This document shows positions 1 through 9,701 of a stretch of DNA of 55,798 nucleotides, piece by piece. Every line of letters begins with the position of its first letter. The stretch's first letter is position 1. The DNA lies in assembly GCA_003550305.1 (NCBI GenBank), contig QKYT01000488.1, positions 1 through 55,798 on the forward strand, in the 5' to 3' direction. The notes under the pieces are model-generated. The model did no database searches. It was given only the letters and a program-made list of their open reading frames with translations, and was not told the DNA's origin. The position numbers and the translations under genes are program-made. Source of the DNA: Glomus cerebriforme (lineage: Eukaryota; Glomeromycota; Glomeromycetes; Glomerales; Glomeraceae).

Positions 1-299
1 ACATGATCTACAAATCATGTGATTTTTATTTTCTAACAGTATAAAGGCTATTGGTTGATGTAAAACTATTCAAGCTGCAACAAAACAATATAAATAAAAT
101 ATGATAATTGTATTGAAAATAATATAATAGTTTAAATAAAGCATAATAAATTTTCATGATAATAATTTTTATAAATGTATAAAAAATATTTATTTATGAT
201 CTATATTATTTATATAATTTATTATTTAAAGATATATATACAGTTCCTTTAAAAAACCCTTCACCATTGCAATTGTAATATGAAAACTTGCTATAAAAA

Positions 300-1385
300 G
301 AGCATAAATAGGATTACTATAAAATCCTGATTTCTTTTTAAAAAACTTTTTATTACTGAAAAAGCAGTTTCAATCAGGTTTAAGTTTGAAGAATAAGAAG
401 AGAAACATTTTATACATATGTTAAATGCTTGAAAATATTCAATTAATTCTTTATCATAATGAATTCTTGTATTATTAAAAATAATGATACTATTAGGACC
501 TGAATATGGATTCATCTTGGATAGCTAAAGATACAAGATATAAGAATTAGAAATTAGTATGATAAGATTATTGTATTTAATCTATAAATAAAAAATTTTA
601 TCACATCAGAAATAACAAAGTTCTTAAACCACTCCTTAATATAACTTCCTTTCATAATATCAATTGTTATGAATCTTTGTAATGATAATGCAAGCAAAAT
701 TGTATATCTTTTGCTATACACAAATACTATCTTTTTTCTTGCACGAGTACTTATAAAAGAATATCTATATTTACATGATAAACTTCATTTATCTTTGGCA
801 GATTCATCCAAAAAAATTAGTTGATTAGGAGTATAATTAACTCCTATATTAGCAATAAATGCATTGTGAAGTATTTTATTTCATTTCTTAGCATTTTTAT
901 GAAGCTAATTGTAAAATAAAATTAATTAAAGAGAATAATAATATATAAATTCAACTACTTCTTTATTTTACTTTTTTTCGTATAATATTACAGAAACAAA
1001 GAGAACATTACAATGTTAGAATAGATACTTTTTTTCCAGTTAAGATCTCCATTTTAGATACAAATTTATCTAAATACCAATTTACATTATTGGCCACAAG
1101 TTGTCGTAATGCCTAATATTGATAATATTAATTTATTGATAAATGAGATAACTTATATAAAAAATAAGCTATAACATTTGCCTTTATATTGTCTCCATTA
1201 AAAAATTTTACATCATCCAGCTTTTTTTAACCATGGATCAACCACACACCTCCATTTTCTATAGATTTTTAAAATCTTCTTTATAGTATACTTACTTATA
1301 TAGAGTATTTATGCAATTTGCTTTGCAGAAAAGCCATCATAATGTAAATATACTATTCTTCACTTTAAATTATTACTAAAAGCCA
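300..1385 (-). mobile_element. Degenerate Tc1/mariner (IS630-like) transposon remnant
   Basis: Read on the minus strand, broken frames give the parts of a Tc1/mariner-type transposase in the right order. Around 1380-1220 there is a helix-turn-helix stretch (DGFSAKQIA, then YTIKKILKIYRKW). Around 1120-1030 there is a second N-terminal segment (YLDKFVSKMEILTGKKVSI). At about 840-795 the first catalytic block reads NYTPNQLIFLDESAKDK. At about 500-330 the second and third blocks read SIIIFNNTRIH and SNLNLIETAFSVIKSFLKR. The usual DN of the second block is NN, so the second catalytic Asp is lost, and several stops and frameshifts separate the blocks. The copy is inactive. Terminal repeats were not identified. 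Confidence 0.8.
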
Positions 1386-1632
1386 CCGGCATTAAGAAAT
1401 TGGTAGAGAATAAAGAAAATCAATAGAAATCAAAAAATTTGGATCAGAAATCTCAACAACCACTCAAAAACAATAAACTATATTTGAATATATTATATAT
1501 AAAAGTCATAAAAGATGTGAAAATCTTAAGAAAATCATAAGTAATCATGGTATAGCAGTTTTTTTTCTAAGTGTATTTCACTTTTATTAGGAAAATCTAA
1601 TAATTTTTTTTATCAGGTGATCTGTAGGGGTA

Positions 1633-1884
1633 GTAACTACTCCAAAAGCATCCTGAAAAATTTTGCAGTCACGTGACTATAAATAATTGTCATCGGCATG
1701 ATACATGGATGGTATTCAAAATTACTATTTATTTGAGGGACTTAAAATTTTTTCACGTGGTAAAAATTATTTGTCACATACTATTTATTACAGGTATGCC
1801 ACATGCTTTCACGTGCTTATACATATTTAATTAGTAAATATCATGTGACTGCAGAATTTTTTGGGATGCTCTTGAGGTAATTAG
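1633..1884. repeat. MITE-like element with 44-bp terminal inverted repeats
   Basis: Positions 1633-1676 and 1841-1884 are imperfect inverted copies of each other; each arm carries the core GCAGTCACGTGA or its near match. The 252-bp span has no coding content. It is typical of a non-autonomous DNA element. A clear target-site duplication was not seen. Confidence 0.7.
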
Positions 1885-2093
1885 GGATAGTATGATTTTG
1901 AAAACTATGATAATTATCATTATTAAAAAATATTATGAAAAGATATGGAGTATTATTTCTGAAAAACTTTGAAGAATTATGTTTCATAATATTAAATAAT
2001 TTATGATGCATAAAATTACTTAATTTTACATAAATGTATATTTTCAAAATATTATGAATATTTATGAAATATTACATTTACGTAAAATTTTGG

Positions 2094-2211
2094 AATATTA
2101 CACATTATAAAATTACTTAATATTACACATTATAAAATTACTTAATATTACANAATATTACACATTATAAAATTACTTAATATTACACATTATAAAATTA
2201 CTTAATATTAC
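2094..2211. repeat. Tandem repeat, 25-bp unit, about four copies
   Basis: The unit ACACATTATAAAATTACTTA plus ATATT recurs head to tail about four times. An ambiguous base (n) at 2153 falls between the second and third copies, which suggests the assembler had trouble here and that copy number may be wrong. Confidence 0.85.
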
Positions 2212-2233
2212 AAAACATATAATTTCAAAGAAA

Positions 2234-2611
2234 ATTTCTAAGTTTACACGGGATGTCTGGATACGAGTCACGTGATTTTTACTATATGATAATTTATCAC
2301 TCCCATATCATACCTTCTGTTTTCATTTTTTCTATTTATTCTAGGGACTTAGAATTTTTTTAAGGTGTGAAATCATATTCATCACATTTATTCGTCACTT
2401 CCCTAATTTTGGCCAGATTTCATAATGCCGGCCAGAATATCCTTTTTTGGAATATTGTACTATGTTATATGATCTAAAAAGCAATTTTATTTCTCTCAAA
2501 AATCAAATTTTGGGTTATACGAAATTCCCAAAAGGCAATTTTATTACAGATCATTTAATTCTGGCCAGAATTATGACCCTGTATTCAGACACCCTGTGTA
2601 CAAATAGAAAT
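2234..2611. repeat. MITE-like element with 31-bp terminal inverted repeats
   Basis: Positions 2234-2264 and 2581-2611 are inverted repeats with 6 mismatches in 31; the shared core is ACACGGGATGTCTGGATAC versus ACACAGGGTGTCTGAATAC. The interior is 316 bp and holds a second GGCCAGA-type inverted motif near 2412-2437 and 2563-2569. A short open frame from 2447 to 2707 starts inside this element and is not considered a gene. Confidence 0.6.
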
Positions 2612-2711
2612 CACCAATTTCAAAATATTATAAAAAGTTACATAATATTATGTTTACAAAAACTTGGAAAAACTTATAAAATATTATACTATGTAAATTT
2701 ATGCTAATTTT

Positions 2712-4330
2712 CATATTAAAATATTTCCTGATATAGCTTCAATTATATAAATAAGTTTCAAAATTTTTTTTAAAAATTCTTAAAAAAATAGTATTTAACT
2801 TTTTTTAAAAAAAATTGTCTAAATTTTAAAACTTAAAAAAATTATTATTTTAAATTTTTTTCTTTTTGTGTAATTATCTTCTTTCATATTGGTGGGTTTG
2901 GTTTATTGCAATTATAAACATTTTTTCTTAGTAAAATATTTTTTATGTAATATCAAATTGATTAGCATGTATGAGCTTTTATATCATGTGAATTTGCAGA
3001 TTAATTGAAAATTTTTTTTTGATTTTACTTTATATTAAAACAAAAAAAACTTAGTATAAAATCCCATTCTAACCCAGCCATCTAATATAGTTAACAATCC
3101 ATTTAACTTATGATAGATCATTTTATAAGTTGTATAAATAGTTATAGTAAATAGTTTTTTTTTATTTTTTAGATATTTTTTCTATTTCTATTTTTTTCTT
3201 TTCTGTCATGTTTTTCTTAAAAAAATTTTATTCTAACTTCTTTTTTTTCTTTTGTAATTTCTTATGTATAAAGATATTTTTAAAGATATACATTAAAAGA
3301 AGCGAAAATTTGCTTCTTGAACAATTTTTATCTTTATTTTAGTATGGTGAAGAATTATTTTGAATAATTTTTAATTAGAGTGGCTTAGCAATAACACATG
3401 ATATTACAAATGAACCAAACTCACTTATATGTTTATTTATTTCAGTAATACCTTTCAGAATGAAGGTTAGTTTTGGTTGTATTTTTGGTTTTTTTTAAAT
3501 TCTTTTTTATTTTCATTATTTACTAATTACTATTATTTTCTTATATTTCAATCTTTTTTTTAGAATTAGCAGTTCTTCTTATAAAAATATTGGTATTCAC
3601 TTATTCTTTCACTTTTTTGTTTTTATTATTTTCTTTACTAGTTTTTACCTTTTCTTTTAAATCTTTAGCTTTTCTTTTTTTTTGTGATTTTTCTCTTTTT
3701 TAGGTTTTAACAGTTTTCTTTTGAAAATAAAGGTTAGTGATTTTTTTTACCTTTTTATTTTTTGTTTTCTTTTTACTAACATTCATTTAATTTCTTTTTT
3801 TAGGTTTCAGATAACTTGTTCTTAAAAATTCATAAGTTTCAGTATATTTTTTTAGTAAGAATCTAACTTCTCTTTGATACTAGAATCCAAATGAATTTCA
3901 AAACAATTTTGAAATTACTTTTAAAAAATATTTTAATAATATTTTTTGTCCTTTTTTTTGTAGAATACTGGTTTTAACTTTGTTGTTAGAACCCTAAAGT
4001 TTAGACATATATTTTTAAAATACCTTCAAAAACTTTCTTTTATAAATTTAATTTATTTGTTTAATAATAAAATAAGTTTATTTACAGAATAATAATAGAT
4101 TTGAGTATGATTAGATTTAAAATAGAATAATTTAATATTTTTTAAATAAAGTTTATAGAACACTTTACAAATTATCTGTCATTTCAAAAATATAACTTTA
4201 AAATAAGTTTAATATACATCTAATATACATTTAATATAAGTTTAATATAAGTTTAAATACTATATTTGTTAAATCAGGTAACAATTTTCTTAATATGCAT
4301 CAACTTTATTATCCAGAATAAAGCAAAGGA
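2712..4330. other. AT-rich spacer, no gene seen
   Basis: Long T runs alternate with short AGGTTAG-type words between 3450 and 3850, which superficially look like chains of splice sites but give no consistent protein frame. Short direct repeats of TTTAATATAAG-type words occur at about 4200-4255. No RNA gene or coding exon could be supported. Confidence 0.5.
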
Positions 4331-4358
4331 TTATTATCCAGAGCGAAGCGAAGGACTA

Positions 4359-4743
4359 TATATGTTTACGCAAGGTGATAAATGATTAAGATCACGTGGT
4401 GATTTCTGGTTGTCTGCACGTGTAAATTGACAAATAAAAATTGTTATTTTGATTGGTTTGATGTTACGTTGGACAAGATATACCAATAACAATAAATAAT
4501 GTCGCATAAATAGTTTTTTTTCTCAAAGCTCCGGACTTACAATGGTTTCCATTGCCTAGTATATGTTTACACAAGGTAATAAATGATTAAGATCATGTGG
4601 CGATTTCTGGTTGTCTGCATGTATAAATTGATGAATAAAAATTGTTATTTTGATTGTTTTGATGTCAATAACAATAAATAATGTCACACAAATAGTTTTT
4701 TCCTCAAAGCTCTGAACTTACAATGGTTTCCATTGCCTAGTAT
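4359..4743. repeat. Tandem duplication of a ~200-bp segment
   Basis: Copy 1 (4359-4559) and copy 2 (4560-4743) are adjacent direct repeats. Both begin TATATGTTTAC and end in CAATGGTTTCCATTGCCTAG. Copy 2 lacks roughly 20 bp around the segment ACGTTGGACAAGATATACCA of copy 1 and differs by scattered transitions, many of C/T type. No coding content was seen. Confidence 0.85.
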
Positions 4744-5091
4744 ATACAATTTGCTTAAACATATTGTAATGATGTTAAACTATATTGTAACCAAATCTTG
4801 GTTATAAGGTTTATGATAAATTTCCAACTTGGTCATGATATGGATTCAATTTTAAAAATTTCTGCAAAGACGTTACACTGGTTATGGCTAAGAAATTATA
4901 AAATCACTTTGCAGTTACTGATTTATTAAACTATGCCAACAGAACACCCAAACATAACATATGAAAAAATTAGTTTGCATCATAATCCTAATAGACACAA
5001 ATTCTTACAATGCCTAAATTTTTTTGCCATTTTGATGAATTTTGAGAGAGAGATTCTATGTACTGTATAGTGCTGCCTATAGTACCAGGGT

Positions 5092-5290
5092 GTTGTAGCC
5101 CAAACGTAACCATGTCCCAAATCCGACTTGGGACAATCCTATGTCCGAAATTTAACCATATCCCAAACCAAGCTAGTAAATTTTAAATGTTTAACGTCTC
5201 AAACTACCATTAAGACCGGGTTAGTTTGGGACATGGTCAAGTTTCGGATATAAGATTTTCCCAAGTTTGATTTGGGACATGGGCTACAAC
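5092..5290. repeat. 199-bp foldback (full-length palindromic) element
   Basis: The element begins GTTGTAGCCCA and ends in its complement TGGGCTACAAC. The match continues inward through the motifs ATGTCCCAAATC, CTTGGGA, ATGTCCGAAA and CCCAAAC, so almost the whole element is two ~90-bp arms around a short centre near 5190. It lies about 100 bp upstream of the TATA box of kinase gene A. Confidence 0.85.
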
Positions 5291-5393
5291 AGAATTTATC
5301 TTGTCGCGACAGCTGTACGATCCATCAACCTGTGCAACCAAGCAAGCAAGATGTTAAACTCGTTAAAACAATATTTGTGTAACAGAATTGAGA

Positions 5394-5402
5394 TATAAAT
5401 AG
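5394..5402 (+). promoter_or_regulatory. TATA box of kinase gene A
   Basis: TATAAATAG lies 30 bp before the gene A start codon. The identical 9-mer precedes related kinase gene D at 13284-13292, which supports a shared promoter element. Confidence 0.55.
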
Positions 5403-5432
5403 AATTTAAAAAAACTCCTTTTCTCTATAATT

Positions 5433-6694
5433 ATGTCTGAGCCGTGGATTGAGGATGCTATAAACCATCAACATATTCAACTATTTAATTATGAAGATTT
5501 TAAGAACGCAGAATGTTTTAACGAAGGTGGATTATCTGATATAAAATGTGCGGATTGGCAATATTCAGATAAATTAGTTGTAATAAAGAAATTAAAAGAT
5601 TACGATATTCAAGAATTTGTACAAGAAGTAACTTGTTTGTTATTTCTTATTTTATTCTGTTTTTTAAAAAAAAAAAAATTATTAATTTTATAACAATTAA
5701 TGCGTAGGTAAAAATGCATATTTCATGTCATTGGAGTGAATATGTTATACGATTCTTTGGATTAACAAAAGGTTAATTTAAATAACTATTTTCTATATCA
5801 ACAAGTTGGGACGCAAGAATTTATTCCCATTTTTGTTTTAACAGACGACGAAAAATTTATGATGGTCATGGAATATGCCAACTTTCATAGCCTTCGAAAT
5901 TTTTTGAAAGTTAAAAAAGAACATATCGATTGGCAAATCAAATATAAACTTTCGTATGACATAGTCAAAGGACTTAATTGTTTGCATTCACGTGATATCA
6001 TTCATCGTGACCTGGTGAGATTAAATTAACTTCTCGTACTGTATATAATTTAATTTTAACTTTTTTTTTTTAATAAAGCATACTGAAAATATAGTCATAA
6101 ACCAAATACATTGGAATAAAGATAAGCCTGAGTTTATAGCACAAATCACTGATTTTGGTGAAGCAATATCATCAGAAAGCGTAATCGATACTGATTATGG
6201 CCGTTGTCGACCCGAATTCACCGATCCTAATTATTTAGACAATATGGCAAAAAAAACTTATAAAAGAAATGAAAAATCAGATATTTACAGCTTAGGTGTC
6301 ATTTTTTGGGAAATATCATCTGGTAGAATACCATTTGAAAATTTTATGTGTAAATTTCAAAATAAAACTTTATATTTATCATTAAATATAATAAATGGTA
6401 AACGTGAGGAAGTGCCCGAGATATCAAATTATTCACTTCTTTATACAACTTGTTGGCGTAAGGATCCAATAAAACGGCCGACACTTAAACAAATTATCGA
6501 AGTTTTAAGTAAAATCGACGATATTTCTGTCAATGATGTAAGAAACATTCTAGATATAGGAGGTAACCCTTTTTTATTTTATGTTATCGATTAAATAATC
6601 ATTATAAATTAAAATAACAATTAATATTAACTATTTAGATAATAGTAATGAAACAGATAAATCGAATTGGTTGGAAATTGATAATTATTGCTAA
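5433..6694 (+). CDS. TKL-type protein kinase, single domain (gene A)
   Basis: Exons 5433-5627, 5708-5771, 5845-6014, 6079-6562 and 6639-6694 join to a 322-residue protein kinase. The kinase fold fills almost the whole chain. The glycine loop is EGGLSD (about 31-36), the ATP lysine is in VVIKK (K52), and helix C has a glutamate at about 65. The catalytic loop is HRDL followed by HTENIVI (D142, N147), then DFG at 168-170, and the C-lobe has SDIYSLGVIFWEISSG. All key catalytic residues are present, so an active Ser/Thr kinase is expected. Intron phases are 0, 1, 0 and 1, exactly as in genes B and D. The short tail after the last intron is hydrophilic. The gene is convergent with B, with only 121 bp between the stops. 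The substrate is unknown. Expansion of such kinases is known in arbuscular mycorrhizal fungi. Confidence 0.9.
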
Positions 6695-6815
6695 CTTTTA
6701 ACTTTTAGATTATAGAGTAAATCATCTAATGTAGCGTATCAATTCTTTCCAGAAACGTTCTACTATACATTATATTTTGTATTATAGCGCTATTTTGTAA
6801 TAACAATCATTTATT

Positions 6816-9153
6816 TTATAATTGGTTATTCAATATGTGAAAGTTTTTATATACATCTTCAATACTTGGTCTGTCTAAACTATTTTTATCCCAACATTTC
6901 TTATAAAGATCTATATATTCAGCAGGAATATCAGGAATTTTAGAAATATCATCTTCTCTGTGACCTTCTTTAATTTTATGAATTAATTGTACAATTCCTA
7001 TATTTTTATCTTTTGAATATGGTACTTGTTCACTCATGATTTCCCATAACAGACTTCCTAAACTATATATATCCATAGACTTCCTTTTTTCAAAATGTTC
7101 ATTTAATAATGAATCTGGATCGAGATATCCAATTTTTTCAAAATAATGCTCATCAAAATATATGGATTTCTTCTCATATGGTAATGGTAAATCAGAGATA
7201 TTGGCGATTCCATCAAACATAAGAATATTTTTTGGATGCTATAATTTAAAAAAATTTTAAATTAAAAAATTTCATTATATTAAGATTAACTTTATTACTT
7301 ACTAAATTTTCATGAATAATATTATGTTCATGTAAAACTCGTATTCCATTTGTTATATCTGTTGCAATTTTAATCTTTTCCTTTAAAGAATAATTTTTAC
7401 TTTTTAAATAATCTCTTAAATTGCCTTCAGCCAATGGTGTAATTAAAAAAAATTTATTTTCATCTATAAATTAAATAAAAAGGTCACCAATATTCCTTAA
7501 TAAAACATTCACTTATTTTTTTTATAATAAATACCTTTATAAATTCCCAAAAATTTGATAATATTATTACATTGTTTACTTAACAAATTATTTAACTGAA
7601 ATAAAATTTAATTTATTAATAAAAAGAATTTAAAAAATAACAATATTCCATTACTTACATTTATTGTAATTTTATTATCGTGTAATTTTTTGATTATGAC
7701 TTTATTATTATTATTTGTTGGCATTTTTCCAAAGATAATATTATTGTGACTACAATTAAACTTTTTTGTATCAGTTATCTGATCTTTATTAAACAGTCCA
7801 AATTTACTTTTGGTAATATCGATATTTTCATTTTCGTCATCATCTTTGTCAATATTAAACTTTTCTTCTCTTTTTGAAATATTACCTGATGTTGATGCAT
7901 TATATGCATTATTATCTTTTTCATTTATATTTTTGTTAATATAATATTCGTTTTTGCTTTTATAAAAATCACTATGATCTAAATATGGATTGAATTAATT
8001 ATGAATTTTCATATACCAAATAGTATTTAATAAATAAATAAACAATAAACTTAACCTGTTATAATTGTGTTTAAAGTTTCAATAACTATTTTAATATTAG
8101 GTCGTTCAGATGGATCTTCATCCCAGCAGCGGACATAAAGTTTAACAAAATCATTTGGAGTACGAAGAACTTGACGCTCACGAAGCCCGCTTATTATTTC
8201 GGACGTCAAACGTAGATCTCTAAAATCGCCACGGGAATCTGGCATAAAATTTTCAAAAGGACTTCTACAAGAAGAAATTTCCCAGAAAATCACACCTAAA
8301 CTGTAAATGTCAGATCGTAAATTTTTTCTATAATTTCTATGGTCATCCAAGTATTTAGGATCTGTGAATGGAATTTGACCAATAACTCCAGTAGTGTCGT
8401 TAACATCATCTTCATCCATCATTATTGCACTACCAAAGTCAAAGATCTTTGCTATATATTCAGGTCGTTCACAGCTATGTACTTGGTTTATTACTACATT
8501 ATTACTATGCTTTATAAGGAGGAAGAAAAATTTTAGGCATTGGATTATGATAAAATTTACTTTGAAATTAATTTTAACTTACCAAGTCACGATGAGCGAT
8601 ATTAAGTAAATGTAAATAACTGAGTCCTTTAGCTATATCTAGAGACAGTCTTAATTTATCATCCCATTCAAGATTTGTACTTTTCTGCAAAAACATTCTT
8701 AGGTTGTTCCGGTCGGCATATTCTAATACCATTATATATGATGTTTCTGATTCTCTTTCTGTAAAATTTAAATTTAATTTAAAACTTTATAAACTATAAT
8801 GTATATAATTAAGCCTATTTATACCTTTAGTCAGTCCTAAAAATCTTACAATGTTTTTACTCGAATGAACCATAATGTGAATTTGCACCTAAAAATGATA
8901 GTTAGAGTGACACCTGAAGAGTGGTTTCAAATGTTTTACAAGTACATGAAAAGTAATTTACCTCCGATACAATTTTATCCACATTATAATACTTCATTTT
9001 CTTTAAAGCGACCTTTCTATTTGTACTAGGCCAATCTGCACTAGCAACTTGACTAAATCCACCATTATTTCCAATATATTTTATATTTTTAAAATCATTG
9101 TATGAATATTTTTGAATATATTTATTTTTTATAGCGTTGCTAATCCAAGTCAT
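6816..9153 (-). CDS. Tandem kinase-pseudokinase protein (gene B)
   Basis: Eight exons (9153-8962, 8888-8825, 8758-8583, 8509-8056, 7978-7659, 7595-7535, 7463-7303, 7238-6816) give 616 residues. The first domain (about 10-290) is an intact kinase: loop NGGFSQ, VALKK (K51), HRDL (D143) and DFG (168-170). A low-complexity Asn/Lys/Asp-rich linker follows (about 296-390). The second domain (about 390-612) keeps VIIKK but has HENL where HRDL should be (473-476) and SDL in place of DFG (491-493). It is therefore a predicted pseudokinase. The order kinase-then-pseudokinase is the reverse of animal JAKs. The start is the first ATG in frame; the frame is open further upstream without an ATG. The second domain is very close to the C-terminal domain of gene E. 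The likely role is a kinase held or scaffolded by its own pseudokinase; this is inference. Confidence 0.85.
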
Positions 9154-9701
9154 CGTGTCGTTAATCAAAAGTCATTTCCTCAATTTTTAAGTTGATTACA
9201 GATGTACACGTGAAATCGCGTGGGATCTAATCCTATCATAACTCAGCTTCCCAGGTATAGGTGCGTCAATTGACTTATCCATCAATATAGCCACACGAAA
9301 TTTATAGGAAAAGGTTTGATACAAAAAAAACCAGAAAGAATCGTTTTTAGCAATATATAAAAAACCGGAATCCATTAGAACTAGAAGTTTTTGAAAAAGA
9401 TTTCATTATAATCTCTTTATAGTAAACGGTAAAAAGTGTTAAAAAAAAAATCATGCAACGGACAACTAACGGACATTATTTCCGATCATAAACAAAAAAT
9501 TTTGGAAATTTTAACAATGTCCATCATTTCATTTATGGAACTTTTCAATCGGAGTACGGAATTTAGTAAAACATCCAAATTTGTAAGTATTACAAACAAA
9601 TTGAGGAAAGTGAAAGTAAAAAAAAAAAAAACTATATAAAGTCTGACCGTTGGTCGATTAAAAAAAGTAATTTTTTTTAACAAATTTCGTAAATTATAAA
9701 A
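9154..9701. promoter_or_regulatory. Divergent promoter region between genes B and C
   Basis: This 548-bp interval separates the divergent start codons of B and C. A TATATAAA box at 9633-9640 lies about 60 bp before the C start. On the minus strand CTATAAATTTC near 9312-9302 is a possible TATA box for B. CACGTG occurs near 9207. Short open frames here overlap on both strands and are not credible genes. Confidence 0.5.

Noticed and set aside
1841..2047. 68-codon minus-strand frame
   Set aside because: It overlaps the right arm of the MITE-like element and AT-rich DNA; composition is that of translated noise.
2447..2707. 86-codon open frame
   Set aside because: It starts inside an inverted-repeat element, has no domain-like pattern and no splice or promoter support.
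3450..3850. Series of AGGTTAG and TTTTTTTAG words resembling micro-exons
   Set aside because: No frame joins them into a protein; probably low-complexity DNA.
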